Below are positions 18,310-29,493 of a stretch of DNA of 64,000 nucleotides, piece after piece. Positions within the stretch are counted from its first letter, which is position 1, and each line of letters starts with the position of its first letter. Location of the stretch: contig JAGVMP010000009.1 of the NCBI GenBank assembly GCA_020053735.1, positions 124,001 through 188,000 on the forward strand, given 5' to 3'. The DNA comes from Pseudomonadota bacterium. GTDB lineage: Bacteria; Pseudomonadota; Gammaproteobacteria; Burkholderiales; Methylophilaceae. The translations under genes were made by a program, and so were the position numbers. The notes under the pieces were generated by a model. The model worked only from the letters and a program-made list of their open reading frames with translations, did no database searches and was not told where the DNA came from.

Positions 18310-19857
18310 CTAGAAAAAACCTAGTTTATTTGGATTGTAACTAACGAGCAAGTTTTTGGTTTGTTGGTAGTGATCTAGCATCATTTTGTGATTTTCGCGA
18401 CCAATACCAGATTCTTTATAACCACCAAATGCGGCGTGGGCAGGGTAGGCGTGGTAGCAGTTCGTCCACACACGACCAGCTTTTATACCACGACCCATAC
18501 GGTAAGCGGTTGTACCGTTACGTGACCAAACACCAGCACCTAAACCAAAAATAGTGTCATTCGCAATCGCTAGTGCATCTGCTTCGTCTTTAAAAGTCGT
18601 CACAGCGAGTACAGGGCCAAAAATCTCTTCCTGAAATACGCGCATTTTGTTGTGGCCTTTTAACAAGGTTGGCTCAACATAATAGCCATCGGCAAAATCA
18701 CCAGTCAACATTTTACGGTTACCGCCGCACAGTACTTCCGCACCTTCTTGTTTGCCAATGTCTATGTAGTTCATGATTTTATTCATTTGATCAAGTGAAG
18801 CTTGTGCGCCCAGCATGGTGTTTGGGTCTAGTGGGTTGCCTTGTTTAATGGCTTTTACGCGCGTCATGACGCGTTCCATAAATTTGTCGTAGATAGATGC
18901 TTGAATAATGGCGCGCGACGGACAAGTACAGACCTCACCTTGGTTAAATGCAAATAACACCAAGCCTTCGATGGCCTTGTCAAAAAACGCGTCATCTTCG
19001 TCCATTATATCGGCAAAGAATACGTTAGGTGATTTTCCACCTAACTCTAATGTGGCTGGAATCAGGTTGCTGGCTGCTGCGGTAGCAATTGCACGGCCGG
19101 TTGCAGTAGAGCCGGTAAAGCCAATTTTGGCGATACGTTTGCTGTTGGCCAGTGGTGCACCAACTTCGCGGCCATAGCCGTTCACAATGTTCACTACACC
19201 TGGTGGTAATAAATCAGCAATCACTTCCATCATAATTAAAATACTAATTGGCGTAAATTCTGCTGGCTTTAACACTACGCAGTTACCTGCAGCCAATGCT
19301 GGGGCTAGCTTCCAAGCCGCCATTAAAATAGGGAAGTTCCAAGGAATAATTTGACCAACCACGCCAAGTGGTTCGTTGTAATGGTAGGCAATGGTGTCGT
19401 TGTCAATTTCACAAATAGAGCCTTCTTGCGCGCGAATAGCGCCAGCAAAATAGCGGAAATGATCAACGGTGAGCGGAATATCTGCATTCATGGTTTCACG
19501 AATTGGCTTACCATTGTCTACTGTATCTGCAGTGGCGATGAGTTCTAGATTCTGTTCAATACGGTCAGCTACTTTAAGCAACAAATTTGAGCGCTCGGTA
19601 TATGACGTTTTGCCCCAGGCATCTGCAGCTTTGTGTGCTGCGTCTAATGCAAGTTCAATATCTTCTGCACTAGAACGTGCTGCTTTGGTGTAATTTTTGC
19701 CTGTAATGGGAGAAACGACATCAAAATATTCGCCTTTAACAGGCGCTACAAATTTTCCGCCGATAAAATTATCGTATTTGGCTTTGTAAGGGATTTTTAC
19801 GCCAAGGCCTTTTAATGTATTCAAACCCGTACCACTCACTTCAGAATCGCTGTCCAT
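18310..19857 (-). CDS. NAD-dependent aldehyde dehydrogenase (ExaC/AcoD-like)
   Basis: [27 protein letters not shown]; start at 19857 chosen because AGAGGAG precedes MDSDSEVSG. Confidence 0.93.
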   Translation of the reverse strand: MDSDSEVSGTGLNTLKGLGVKIPYKAKYDNFIGGKFVAPVKGEYFDVVSPITGKNYTKAARSSAEDIELALDAAHKAADAWGKTSYTERSNLLLKVADRIEQNLELIATADTVDNGKPIRETMNADIPLTVDHFRYFAGAIRAQEGSICEIDNDTIAYHYNEPLGVVGQIIPWNFPILMAAWKLAPALAAGNCVVLKPAEFTPISILIMMEVIADLLPPGVVNIVNGYGREVGAPLANSKRIAKIGFTGSTATGRAIATAAASNLIPATLELGGKSPNVFFADIMDEDDAFFDKAIEGLVLFAFNQGEVCTCPSRAIIQASIYDKFMERVMTRVKAIKQGNPLDPNTMLGAQASLDQMNKIMNYIDIGKQEGAEVLCGGNRKMLTGDFADGYYVEPTLLKGHNKMRVFQEEIFGPVLAVTTFKDEADALAIANDTIFGLGAGVWSRNGTTAYRMGRGIKAGRVWTNCYHAYPAHAAFGGYKESGIGRENHKMMLDHYQQTKNLLVSYNPNKLGFF

Positions 19858-20201
19858 ACTAACTCCTCTAGTTTTGCTTGTGTAAATGTAGTGTTTCCGC
19901 TTGCCCACCCGCATTGGATTATTGATTTTTTACATACTTCAATTGCGAGCTTAATACCATGCTTAGCCTGATTGTTAGTGCCTTAATTATTTGCAAGCTC
20001 GAGCTAAACAATAAACCTAAGCCTCCGTTAAATCAAGCAAAAATGCACGGTTTTTACAAATAATATTTTTGTGTTCTTTTGTGGTTTTTCATGGATTCGT
20101 GTGTGCCTCTAGCGCACGACGACGCCTTAAGTTATAGTTTGCCCTGCGGTTAAAATAATCATTTATAAAATACAATAATAAAGCGGAAATTTTTACTTTT
20201 T

Positions 20202-21485
20202 ATGCTTGATACAAAATCGTCATCAGCAAAACTACCACTTGCTAGCGCGCCACCAGATGCTTCGGAAATGCCTAGTATTATCACGCGCGAGTTCTGGCAC
20301 AATATCAGTCATCCTACCGATTCTACTTTAGGCAAAGCTATCCTGATGCTGTTGGTGTTTGCTGAGAGCTTGGTGTGCATTTTTTGGATTTACACGCTCT
20401 CAGGCCTAGGCGAAGGCTACGCCATGATGGCGGCAGTGCCTTATGTGTATGTGATTTTTTCTTACGCCAGCTTATTGATATTTTACCGCAGTAAAAAGTT
20501 CGAGTACTTTACCTTTACACAGTTGGTCATGCTGTTGGTCATGCCATTCTTTATGCAATGGGCCATCGGTGGCTACGAGGCTTCTAGCGGCATTGCGATT
20601 TGGGCAATTTTATCACCTATTGGCGCATTGATGATTTTAGGTACTAAGCAATCGACACCTTGGTTTATTTTGTTTGCTGTATTGGCTGGGTTGTCGTGGC
20701 AGCTCAATTACATGTTTGCAGGTAATTCGCTGCCAATACCATCGCATGTTAAAGATACGTTTTTTCTGATGAATATTATTGGCACTAGTTGCATTTTATA
20801 TGCGGTGATGCGCTTTTTTCAAAGCCAAAAAGAACGCACTTTGCTTGAGTTGAGTTTAGAACAGGCACGCTCAGAAAAGCTGCTACTGAATATTTTGCCT
20901 AAATCCATCGCCAATCGCCTCAAAGATAACGACATGCGCATCGCCGATAGCCATGAGAGAGTGACTATTTTGTTTGCAGATATTGTCGGTTTCACCAAAA
21001 TGACTGCTACGATGCCGCCTGCAGAGTTGGTGGATTTACTCAGCCAATTATTTTCGCGCTTTGATGCCTTGGCAGATAGCTATAATCTAGAAAAAATTAA
21101 AACCATCGGTGACGGTTATATGGTAATTGGCGGGGCGCCTGTGGCGCGTGATGACCATGCTACCGTGATTGCGCAATTGGCTTTAGATATGCAGCAGGCA
21201 TTGGTGGAATTTAATGCGCTGACAGGCAAAAATTTACAAATGCGCATCGGCATTAGTAGCGGCCCAGTCGTGGCGGGCGTGATTGGCACCAGCAAATTTG
21301 CTTATGATATTTGGGGTGACCCAGTGAATATGGCTAGCCGTATGGAAAAAACTTGCTCAGTAGGTGGCATTCACGTTAGTGAAGCTACTTATGAGTTGTT
21401 AAAAGATAATCACCAACTAGAATCGCGTGGCCTGATAGACATTAAAGGCAAAGGCGAGGTGACTACCTACTTGTTAAAGGCTTAG
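20202..21485 (+). CDS. Membrane-anchored class III adenylate/guanylate cyclase
   Basis: Hydrophobic N-terminus, then VTILFADIVGFTKMTA...IKTIGDGYMVIGG...WGDPVNMASRME. Confidence 0.93.
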   Translation: MLDTKSSSAKLPLASAPPDASEMPSIITREFWHNISHPTDSTLGKAILMLLVFAESLVCIFWIYTLSGLGEGYAMMAAVPYVYVIFSYASLLIFYRSKKFEYFTFTQLVMLLVMPFFMQWAIGGYEASSGIAIWAILSPIGALMILGTKQSTPWFILFAVLAGLSWQLNYMFAGNSLPIPSHVKDTFFLMNIIGTSCILYAVMRFFQSQKERTLLELSLEQARSEKLLLNILPKSIANRLKDNDMRIADSHERVTILFADIVGFTKMTATMPPAELVDLLSQLFSRFDALADSYNLEKIKTIGDGYMVIGGAPVARDDHATVIAQLALDMQQALVEFNALTGKNLQMRIGISSGPVVAGVIGTSKFAYDIWGDPVNMASRMEKTCSVGGIHVSEATYELLKDNHQLESRGLIDIKGKGEVTTYLLKA

Positions 21486-21596
21486 CTAGTTTAAACATGT
21501 GAGTTAGCTCAAGATGATACTCACTAAAAACCAATTTTGTTGATGTCAGCAAATCGTATATAATCCGCCGCCTGCAGTGCTTTGTGCATGGTAAAC

Positions 21597-21686
21597 GGAG
21601 AGCTGGATGAGCGGTTTAAGTCACCACCCTGGAAAGGTGGCACAGGGGCAACTCTGTCGAGGGTTCGAATCCCTCGCTCTCCGCCA
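21597..21686 (+). tRNA. tRNA-Ser (GGA)
   Basis: ggagagctggatgagcggtttaagtcaccaccctGGAaaggtgg...gggttcgaatccctcgctctccgcca, long variable arm, encoded CCA. Confidence 0.95.
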
Positions 21687-21762
21687 GAAAGCTGGCGCAA
21701 ATAGCCCGCCTAATTAGCTCACTAAAATAACACACTCTAAAACAGCCAGCTCTTAAGTGGCT

Positions 21763-21936
21763 TTAGTGCATGCTATCGATAATATCAAGCTCTTCAACTT
21801 CGCTATACTGCTTGGCGTTAGCATGCATGCCATTTTCAGCTGCATCGTATTCGTCAAACTCATCGCCCGCGAGGTCTTCTAGCATTTGATCTAACAGCTT
21901 AATTTTATCTGCAGTTTTTATTGTTGGGGTAGACAT
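21763..21936 (-). CDS. Small acidic hypothetical protein (57 aa), not in the supplied ORF list
   Basis: MSTPTIKTADKIKLLDQMLEDLAGDEFDEYDAAENGMHANAKQYSEVEELDIIDSMH; preceded on the minus strand by AAAGGTAAGG. Confidence 0.6.
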   Translation of the reverse strand: MSTPTIKTADKIKLLDQMLEDLAGDEFDEYDAAENGMHANAKQYSEVEELDIIDSMH

Positions 21937-22084
21937 ATTAAACCTTACCTTTCTACATTTTACGCTAGCAACACGCTAGTAATAAATATTAAGCATTTTG
22001 CATGCCAATACTTCAAACTGGCTTTTGTCATCATGTGGTCAATATTTTTAGGTAAACTGCATACAAATTGATAAAGTCGCAATT

Positions 22085-23452
22085 ATGCAAAATGCATCGC
22101 GTGAGATACCAGCCGCTCCCAGCTTAAGGCAAGCCTTTTGGTATTGGCTGAAGCTTGGGTTTATTAGCTTCGGCGGACCTGCTGGACAAATCGCCATCAT
22201 GCACCAAGATTTGGTAGAAAATAAACGTTGGATATCAGAGCAGCGTTTTTTACATGCACTGAATTATTGCATGCTGCTGCCAGGCCCTGAAGCCCAGCAG
22301 CTGGCTACTTATATTGGCTGGTTGATGCACAATACGCGCGGGGGCTTGGTTGCGGGTATCTTGTTTGTATTGCCATCGTTGTTGATACTAATTGCCTTAA
22401 GCTATATTTACATGCGTTTTGGTGATGTGCCTGCGGTAGCGGGGGTGTTGTATGGCATTAAGCCTGCAGTGGTGGCGATTGTGCTGTTTGCTGCGTATAG
22501 GATAGGTGCCAGAACGCTTACTAATCGGGCGTTGTGGAGCATTGCCATTGCGTCATTTATAGCGATTACACTGTTTCAAATTGCATTTCCATGGATTGTG
22601 TTAGCGGCAGCTGTTGTGGGTTTTTTAGTCAATCGCTTTCAACCGCAATTGTTCGCCAACCGCAGCGCGCATAAAGCCAGTAAAGTGCGCTATGGCCAAG
22701 CTGTCATTGATGACGACACGCCAACACCCAACCATGCAAAATTTAGCTATAAATTAATGGTTAAATTTATTGCGATTGGCTTAAGTATTTGGCTGGCAGC
22801 TATGCTGCTATTGATTTTTTACTTTGGTTGGGTTGCGACTTTTACGCAAATGGCGTGGTTTTTTAGCAAAGCTGCGCTGCTCACCTTTGGCGGCGCCTAT
22901 GCGGTGCTGCCCTATGTGTATCAGGGTGCAGTAGTGCATTATGCGTGGCTCACGCCAGCACAAATGATGGATGGTTTAGCCTTGGGTGAAACCACGCCTG
23001 GGCCACTGATTATGGTGGTTGCGTTTGTGGGTTTTGTCGGCGGCTGGAGCCAAGCTACATTTTTAAACCCGTTTGCGGCGGCGTTGATGGCTGTATGTAT
23101 CGTCACTTTTTTTACTTTTTTACCTTCATTTATTTTTATTTTAGCGGGTGCACCGTTTATTGAGTCGACTAAAAATAATCTTAAATTTACTGCACCGCTA
23201 ACTGCCATTACGGCTGCAGTGGTGGGGGTGATTGTGAGTTTGGCGGTATTTTTTGCACAGCACTTGATTTTCCCTAATGGCATTTGGCCAACCAGCATGT
23301 CTTTTTCTGATGGTCTGCAAGCCAATATTGATGCGGTCTCCATGGCAGCGGTTTTGATAGCAATTGTGTTGCTGTTTAAATTTAAACTAAGCGTGATGAA
23401 GCTGATTGCGATTTTTGCGGCAGGCGGTTTGCTGTATCAATTCTTTGCTTGA
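22085..23452 (+). CDS. chrA: Chromate transporter ChrA family
   Basis: FWYWLKLGFISFGGPAGQIAIMHQDLVE...LLPGPEAQQLATYIGW; second half GGAYAVLPYVYQ...ETTPGPLIMV. Confidence 0.93.
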   Translation: MQNASREIPAAPSLRQAFWYWLKLGFISFGGPAGQIAIMHQDLVENKRWISEQRFLHALNYCMLLPGPEAQQLATYIGWLMHNTRGGLVAGILFVLPSLLILIALSYIYMRFGDVPAVAGVLYGIKPAVVAIVLFAAYRIGARTLTNRALWSIAIASFIAITLFQIAFPWIVLAAAVVGFLVNRFQPQLFANRSAHKASKVRYGQAVIDDDTPTPNHAKFSYKLMVKFIAIGLSIWLAAMLLLIFYFGWVATFTQMAWFFSKAALLTFGGAYAVLPYVYQGAVVHYAWLTPAQMMDGLALGETTPGPLIMVVAFVGFVGGWSQATFLNPFAAALMAVCIVTFFTFLPSFIFILAGAPFIESTKNNLKFTAPLTAITAAVVGVIVSLAVFFAQHLIFPNGIWPTSMSFSDGLQANIDAVSMAAVLIAIVLLFKFKLSVMKLIAIFAAGGLLYQFFA

Positions 23453-23559
23453 TACGTACAAGAGTGGGAACGAATTTATTATTGGTCAGTCAACCGTTTA
23501 ATTCAACTCTAGCATTGAAATTTAATGTGGCTAAAATTTGGGTAGTTAAAATTTGAAAG

Positions 23560-24111
23560 ATGATAAACATGAAATATGCTGCTGTAAAAATACTTACCAC
23601 TTTAAGTTTAGGATTATTTGCCAATATGAGCAATGCCGCCTGCCCAGAACTTTATAACCACAAAATTACCACCTTGCAAGGCGAAACGCTGAACTTGTGT
23701 GATTATCAAGATAAGCCAATTTTGGTAGTGAATACCGCCAGCAAATGTGGCTTTACCCCGCAATTTGAGGCATTAGAAGGCTTGTATAAAAAGCATAAAG
23801 ATAAGGGTTTGCTGGTAATTGGCTTCCCCTCTAATGATTTTAGGCAAGATCCGGGTGATAATAAAGCGATTGGTGATTTTTGTAAGATGACTTACGGCGT
23901 GCAGTTCCCGATGGCTACCAAAAGCTCAGTTGCTGGGCCGAACGCCAATGCATTTTATAAACAATTGACAGCCAAAACGGGCACCGCACCACAATGGAAT
24001 TTTTATAAATATGTGATTGCGCCGGGTGGCAAAGAAGTGACGGCTTTTGAAAGCACGGTGGCGCCTGATTCGGCTGGTCTAACGGCTAAATTTAAACCGT
24101 ATCTTAAGTAA
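23560..24111 (+). CDS. Glutathione peroxidase family protein (exported)
   Basis: Signal peptide; LVVNTASKCGFTPQFEALEGLYKKHKDKGLLVIGFPSNDF. Confidence 0.92.
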   Translation: MINMKYAAVKILTTLSLGLFANMSNAACPELYNHKITTLQGETLNLCDYQDKPILVVNTASKCGFTPQFEALEGLYKKHKDKGLLVIGFPSNDFRQDPGDNKAIGDFCKMTYGVQFPMATKSSVAGPNANAFYKQLTAKTGTAPQWNFYKYVIAPGGKEVTAFESTVAPDSAGLTAKFKPYLK

Positions 24112-24170
24112 TAATCTTAGAATAAATAGTACTGAATAAAAAAGGCGCTTTAAGCACCTTTTTGATGAGC

Positions 24171-24983
24171 TTAATTAGCAGGTTGGCGTATTTTTTGTAA
24201 AATAATCGCTGAAAGCTCTTCTACTGAGCGGCTTGTTGAATCCGCCCAAGTGATGTTGTTTTTAAGCATTAAACGTTCTGCGGTGGCAATTTCTTTTTTG
24301 CAGTTTTCTAAAGATGCGTAAAAACTATTGGGGCGGCGCTCGCTACGTACGTTGTGTAGACGTTCGGCCTTGATAGTGAGGCCAAAAATTTTGTGCAAAT
24401 GTTTGTAGAGTACTTCAGGCAAGGTGCCACGCTCAAAATCTTCGGGAATCAGTGGGTAATTGGCGGCTTTGATGCCAAATTGCATCGCCAAATAGACGCT
24501 GGTAGGCGTTTTCCCACAGCGCGATACTCCAATTAAAATTACTTCCGCTTCTTCAAAGCCATTGTTGGTCATGCCGTCGTCATGACCAAGCGTAAAGTTA
24601 ATCGCTTCCATCCGCTCGTGATAATTTGCACCCATGACGCCATGTGCAATGCCTTTACCAGTGAGCGGCTCTTGCGCCAGCTCTAAGCCTAATGGGTCGA
24701 TAAACGTTTGAAATAAATCAATAAAGTAGGCGTCGGCGGTTTTAATTAGTAAGCGATGCTCAACATTGCCTAGTGACATGATGACCACTGGACGCATGCC
24801 ATCGGCCACTTTGGCAATTAAGATACGTTGTTTAACTTCTTCAATCTTGGCGATGGAATCGGTAAATGGTGCACGCACCTGCGCAAAGTTAGTCTGCGGA
24901 AAGTGCGCCAACAATTGCCCGAGTGCACCAGCCGTAATGCCAGTGCCGTCGGAGATGAAAAACACGGTACGCTGTTGTAGCAA
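24171..24983 (-). CDS. ppsR: Phosphoenolpyruvate synthase regulatory protein (kinase/pyrophosphorylase)
   Basis: TVFFISDGTGITAGALGQLLAHFP, VILIGVSRCGKTPTSVYLAMQFGIKAANYPLIPEDFE; next to ppsA. Confidence 0.95.
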   Translation of the reverse strand: MLQQRTVFFISDGTGITAGALGQLLAHFPQTNFAQVRAPFTDSIAKIEEVKQRILIAKVADGMRPVVIMSLGNVEHRLLIKTADAYFIDLFQTFIDPLGLELAQEPLTGKGIAHGVMGANYHERMEAINFTLGHDDGMTNNGFEEAEVILIGVSRCGKTPTSVYLAMQFGIKAANYPLIPEDFERGTLPEVLYKHLHKIFGLTIKAERLHNVRSERRPNSFYASLENCKKEIATAERLMLKNNITWADSTSRSVEELSAIILQKIRQPAN

Positions 24984-24995
24984 CTTATTTTTCGC

Positions 24996-27389
24996 TTATT
25001 TTTTAGTGAGGCGCTGCCAAGTGGCGACAACTGTATCTGGGTTGAGTGAGACTGACTGTATGCCTTCTGCTACCAGCCACTCTGCGAAATCAGGGTGGTC
25101 AGACGGACCTTGACCACAAATACCCACGTATTTTCCTAAGCGGTTACAGGTGCTAATTGCCATTTTTAGCAGCACTTTCACGGCATCGTTACGCTCGTCA
25201 AAGCTGTTGGCCATAATGCCAGAATCGCGATCTACGCCCAAAGTAAGTTGCGTCAGGTCGTTAGAGCCGATTGAGAAACCATCAAAGTATTCCAGGAACT
25301 GTTCGGCCAATAATGCGTTAGATGGAATTTCACACATCATAATCAAGCGTAGGCCATTTTCGCCACGCTTAAGGCCATTTTTGGCCATAATGTCAGTCAC
25401 CGCTTTGGCTTCTTCCAGCGTCCGTACGAATGGAATCATCAACTCGACGTTGGTTAATCCCATTTCATCACGCACTTTCTTCATGGCAGTACATTCCATA
25501 GCAAAACACTCTTGAAAGTCTTCTGCCATGTAGCGCGCTGCGCCGCGAAAGCCCATCATCGGGTTCTCTTCGTCAGGCTCGTAAATTTCGCCGCCAATCA
25601 GTTTTTTATACTCGTTCGATTTAAAGTCTGAGGTGCGCACAATCACTGGTTTTGGGTAAAACGCGGCGGCAATCGTGGCTACGCCTTCGGTGACTTTATC
25701 AATATAAAATTGTTTAGGCGAAGCGTAGCCGCGCGCGCGATTTTTAATCGTATCCTGAATCGATTTTGGCATGGCATCCATATTTAGAATGGCTTTGGGG
25801 TGAATGCCGACCATATTGTTAATGACAAACTCTAACCGCGCCAAGCCTACGCCATCATTCGGAATTTGCGCAAAACTAAACGCCATGTCTGGATTGCCGA
25901 CGTTCATCATGATTTTGCAAGGGGGTTTTGGCAAAGTACTGTTGGCTTGACTGGATACTTCAAAATCGAGTGCACCATGATATACAAAGCCTGTTTCACC
26001 TTCGGCACATGAAACCGTGACGATTTCGCCTTCACGCAGCAAGTCGGTTGCGTTAACAGAACCGACAATAGCAGGGATACCCAGCTCGCGTGCAATAATC
26101 GCGGCATGGCAAGTCCGCCCGCCACGGTTGGTCACCAAGGCAGAAGCGCGTTTCATCACGGGCTCCCAGTTGGGGTCTGTCATATCCGCTACCAGCACAT
26201 CGCCAGGCTGCACTTCATGCATTTGTGACGGGTCTAATACGATTCTAACGGGGCCAACGCCTACTTTTTGCGTCACTGCACGACCAGCTACCAATGGCAC
26301 TGCAGAATGTTTCTGTAGTTTGTAAGACTCGGTCACATTTTTCAGCGATTCTTGTGATTTCACAGTCTCTGGGCGCGCTTGCAGTATGTATAGTTTGTTA
26401 TCTAAACCGTTTTTCCCCCACTCAATATCCATAGGGCAGCCGTAATGTGCCTCAATGGTCATGGCATAAGTAGCCAGTTCTAAAATATCGACATCTGACA
26501 ATGAGTACACGTCAGATTGCGCAGGGTCAACATCTACGGTAAGCGTACTTTTGCCAGCTTGTGTGGCATCACTAAACACCATTTTAATCAGTTTAGAACC
26601 CATAGTACGGCGCACAATGGCAGGCTTACCTTTTGCCAGCAATGGTTTATGTACATAAAACTCATCCGGGTTCACCGCGCCTTGCACCACGGTTTCGCCT
26701 AGGCCATAAGAAGAAGTAATGAACGCAACATCTTTAAAGCCAGACTCGGTATCAATGGTAAACATGACACCTGCACAGCCAATATCGGAGCGTACCATTT
26801 GCTGTACGCCAGCTGATAAAGCGACATCAGCATGCACAAAGCCCTTATGCACACGGTATGAAATGGCGCGATCGTTATACAGCGAAGCAAACACTTCTTT
26901 AATTGCGTGATTGATATTATCTAAACCATGAATGTTCAGGAATGATTCTTGTTGGCCAGCGAAAGATGCATCGGGCAAGTCTTCGGCGGTGGCAGATGAG
27001 CGCACCGCAAAGGTCATGCCTGTTGCAGAATTGGCGGTTAAGCGGGCATAATTTTCGGCAATAGCGGTGTTTAGTGCAGCTGGGAACGGGGCGTCCATAA
27101 TCCATTTACGAATTTGCGTTCCACAAATAGCCAATGCTTGCGTGTCATCCGCATCTAATTTATCAAGCAAATCGTTAATTTTTTTGTCTAAACCATCTTG
27201 TGCTAAAAACTCACGATAGGCATCAGCAGTTGTCGCAAAACCAGTAGGCACGCGCACACCTTTTGCACTAAGTTGTGAGATCATTTCGCCTAGTGAGGCG
27301 TTTTTACCACCTACCGAGCCGACGTCTGTGTTGCGAAGTTGTTCAAATGGTATTGCGTGCGCTGTCATGCTCATCCCTAACATTGGCAA
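24996..27389 (-). CDS. ppsA: Phosphoenolpyruvate synthase
   Basis: [40 protein letters not shown]. Confidence 0.97.
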   Translation of the reverse strand: MPMLGMSMTAHAIPFEQLRNTDVGSVGGKNASLGEMISQLSAKGVRVPTGFATTADAYREFLAQDGLDKKINDLLDKLDADDTQALAICGTQIRKWIMDAPFPAALNTAIAENYARLTANSATGMTFAVRSSATAEDLPDASFAGQQESFLNIHGLDNINHAIKEVFASLYNDRAISYRVHKGFVHADVALSAGVQQMVRSDIGCAGVMFTIDTESGFKDVAFITSSYGLGETVVQGAVNPDEFYVHKPLLAKGKPAIVRRTMGSKLIKMVFSDATQAGKSTLTVDVDPAQSDVYSLSDVDILELATYAMTIEAHYGCPMDIEWGKNGLDNKLYILQARPETVKSQESLKNVTESYKLQKHSAVPLVAGRAVTQKVGVGPVRIVLDPSQMHEVQPGDVLVADMTDPNWEPVMKRASALVTNRGGRTCHAAIIARELGIPAIVGSVNATDLLREGEIVTVSCAEGETGFVYHGALDFEVSSQANSTLPKPPCKIMMNVGNPDMAFSFAQIPNDGVGLARLEFVINNMVGIHPKAILNMDAMPKSIQDTIKNRARGYASPKQFYIDKVTEGVATIAAAFYPKPVIVRTSDFKSNEYKKLIGGEIYEPDEENPMMGFRGAARYMAEDFQECFAMECTAMKKVRDEMGLTNVELMIPFVRTLEEAKAVTDIMAKNGLKRGENGLRLIMMCEIPSNALLAEQFLEYFDGFSIGSNDLTQLTLGVDRDSGIMANSFDERNDAVKVLLKMAISTCNRLGKYVGICGQGPSDHPDFAEWLVAEGIQSVSLNPDTVVATWQRLTKK

Positions 27390-27565
27390 ATTTAATTTTG
27401 AATTTAGATGTAATTCTTTATGAACTTATTCTTTTCATGATTGTGCCAAAATAGCCCTAACTTGTCACGCAACATTATTAGCACGCTAAGGATAATTTAC
27501 ACTGAACAACTTTTTAATGAACAACTGGGCAAACAACTGTACGCTTTGCGCTAAAATAAGCTTAT

Positions 27566-28588
27566 ATGCTTTCTAATTCATCTTCAAACTCTCTGAATCA
27601 ACAAGTCATAGTCACAACCTCAGCTAGGTTGCACATGGGCTTTTTCGACCTAACTGATAGGGCTGGTCACAGGTTTGGAGGCTTAGGTCTGACAATAGAT
27701 TCACCTTGCACCCAACTGCAAATCAGTGAAAGTAAAAATCTAATTATTGAAGCCAAAAATAGTGAAAATGTCTCTAATTTCGTCGAAAAGTTGATTAAAT
27801 CATTTAATTTGCCAAGAAGTTTCTCAGTACAAGTCTTACAAAATATCCCTGTACACGCAGGTTTAGGTTCGGGTACTCAGATGGCGCTAGCAATTGGCGC
27901 AGGTTTAAATCACTTGTTCGCCTTAGACCTAAATGCTGCGCAAATTGCGGCTGCCGCTATGCGGGGCAGGCGTTCTGGGATTGGGATTGGGGCGTTCTCG
28001 CAAGGCGGATTTTTGCTAGATGCAGGTAAGCAAGCTGATAAACTAGGCGACAAAATTCCTGCCATAAATGCACGATACGCTTTCCCAGATAGTTGGCGCA
28101 TATTATTAGTACTAGATGCCGCACACACTGGCGTGCATGGTGCAGAAGAGCTAGCTGCTTTCCAAGCTTTAAAACCTGCACCAAGTTCGCTAAGAACAAT
28201 GCTAGATGAGCATATGTTGCCTGCTTTGCAACGCACAGACTTGTTGGCATTTGGTGCGCACATGCAAGAGTTACAGGCATACAATGGCGATTATTTTGCA
28301 CCGATTCAAGGTGGTCGTTATGCCAGCAAAGATGTGGCACAAGCGTTAGATTGGCTACAAACCAATGGTGCCCCCTGCGTGGGACAGAGCTCGTGGGGCC
28401 CGACTGGCTTTGCGATTTTAGAATCCCAGCAACAAGCAGAGCGTTTACAGGCGCAAGCACAGTTAGTCTTTGCAGATAAGCTGAATATCAGTTTTAGGCT
28501 AGTGCGCGGCAAAAACACAGGCGCCACTGTTTCTGGATTAGACATATCCAAACTGAGTGCTTCAGAATTAAGTATTAATGAAAGCTAA
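27566..28588 (+). CDS. mptG: Beta-ribofuranosylaminobenzene 5'-phosphate synthase (H4MPT biosynthesis)
   Basis: GHMP-kinase-like, VTTSARLHMGFFDLTDRAGHRFGGLGLTID; immediately upstream of mtdB. Confidence 0.9.
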   Translation: MLSNSSSNSLNQQVIVTTSARLHMGFFDLTDRAGHRFGGLGLTIDSPCTQLQISESKNLIIEAKNSENVSNFVEKLIKSFNLPRSFSVQVLQNIPVHAGLGSGTQMALAIGAGLNHLFALDLNAAQIAAAAMRGRRSGIGIGAFSQGGFLLDAGKQADKLGDKIPAINARYAFPDSWRILLVLDAAHTGVHGAEELAAFQALKPAPSSLRTMLDEHMLPALQRTDLLAFGAHMQELQAYNGDYFAPIQGGRYASKDVAQALDWLQTNGAPCVGQSSWGPTGFAILESQQQAERLQAQAQLVFADKLNISFRLVRGKNTGATVSGLDISKLSASELSINES

Positions 28589-28593
28589 TTAAC

Positions 28594-29484
28594 ATGCAAA
28601 AGGTCTCGATATTACATCTCATCACGGCAGCCAAAAACGCGAGCCCATTTGACGTGAACATGGCGTTTGACGCGGGTTTTGACAAAATCGTGCCATACAC
28701 CAATGTGGAATTGGCAGAAGTGGAGGCATTGACCCAAGATGCTATGTTTTCACGCAGTCCGAGTGGGGTTAAACGTGAAGCGTTATTTTTTGGGGGGCGT
28801 GATATTCACCTAGCCCTAGATATGCAACATGCCGCCAAAAATTCCATGTTTACGCCGTTTGAGATGTCGACCATGGCCGACCCTTCTGGTGCATTTACTA
28901 CGGCTGCGGCGATGCTGGCAAAAATGGATGCGCAACTTAAGCTGATGAATCAAACGCTTGCGCAGCAAACAATTGCCATCTTTGGCGCGAGTGGCACAGT
29001 AGGCTCGACCGCTGCATTGATTGCAGCAACACAAACCGCAACCGTGCAATTGGTGGCGCATAAAGATGTAGCCAGCATGCAAGCTTATGCTGATAAATTA
29101 CAAACGCGCTACGATGTAAAACTGCAAGTGGTAGATGGTACTTCTGATGCAGCAAAAGCACTCGTGTTGGCTAACACGAGTGTTGCTATTTGTGCAGCAT
29201 CAGCGGGATTGCGTGTGCTAAAAATGGCAGATTTTATGCAATCTACCCGCTTAAAAATCATGGCGGATGTCAATGCGGTTGCGCCCTCAGGCATTGAAGG
29301 GTTAGAGGTAATGAGTGACGGCGAGCAGGTTGCAGGCAGTCATATTTTGGGTATCGGCGCACTGGCGATTGGCCAATTAAAATATAAGACCCAGCAACGA
29401 CTGTTGCAGCAAATGTTGGCTGCTGAAGGCCCGCAGCATTTAAGCTATCAGCACGCATTTGCGATGGCGCGCGACTTAATCTAG
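28594..29484 (+). CDS. mtdB: Methylene-tetrahydromethanopterin dehydrogenase
   Basis: SPFDVNMAFDAGFDKIVPYTNV..., TIAIFGASGTVGSTAALIAA. Confidence 0.93.
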   Translation: MQKVSILHLITAAKNASPFDVNMAFDAGFDKIVPYTNVELAEVEALTQDAMFSRSPSGVKREALFFGGRDIHLALDMQHAAKNSMFTPFEMSTMADPSGAFTTAAAMLAKMDAQLKLMNQTLAQQTIAIFGASGTVGSTAALIAATQTATVQLVAHKDVASMQAYADKLQTRYDVKLQVVDGTSDAAKALVLANTSVAICAASAGLRVLKMADFMQSTRLKIMADVNAVAPSGIEGLEVMSDGEQVAGSHILGIGALAIGQLKYKTQQRLLQQMLAAEGPQHLSYQHAFAMARDLI

Positions 29485-29493
29485 TTTAATCCG

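Noticed and set aside
26423-26440. AATATCCATAGGGCAGCC resembling the repeat core
   Set aside because: Encodes the conserved PEP synthase segment CPMDIEWG on the minus strand; explained by coding constraint.
27957-28460. 167-aa and overlapping minus-strand ORFs
   Set aside because: Antisense to mptG; Cys/His/Leu-rich composition typical of spurious reverse frames.
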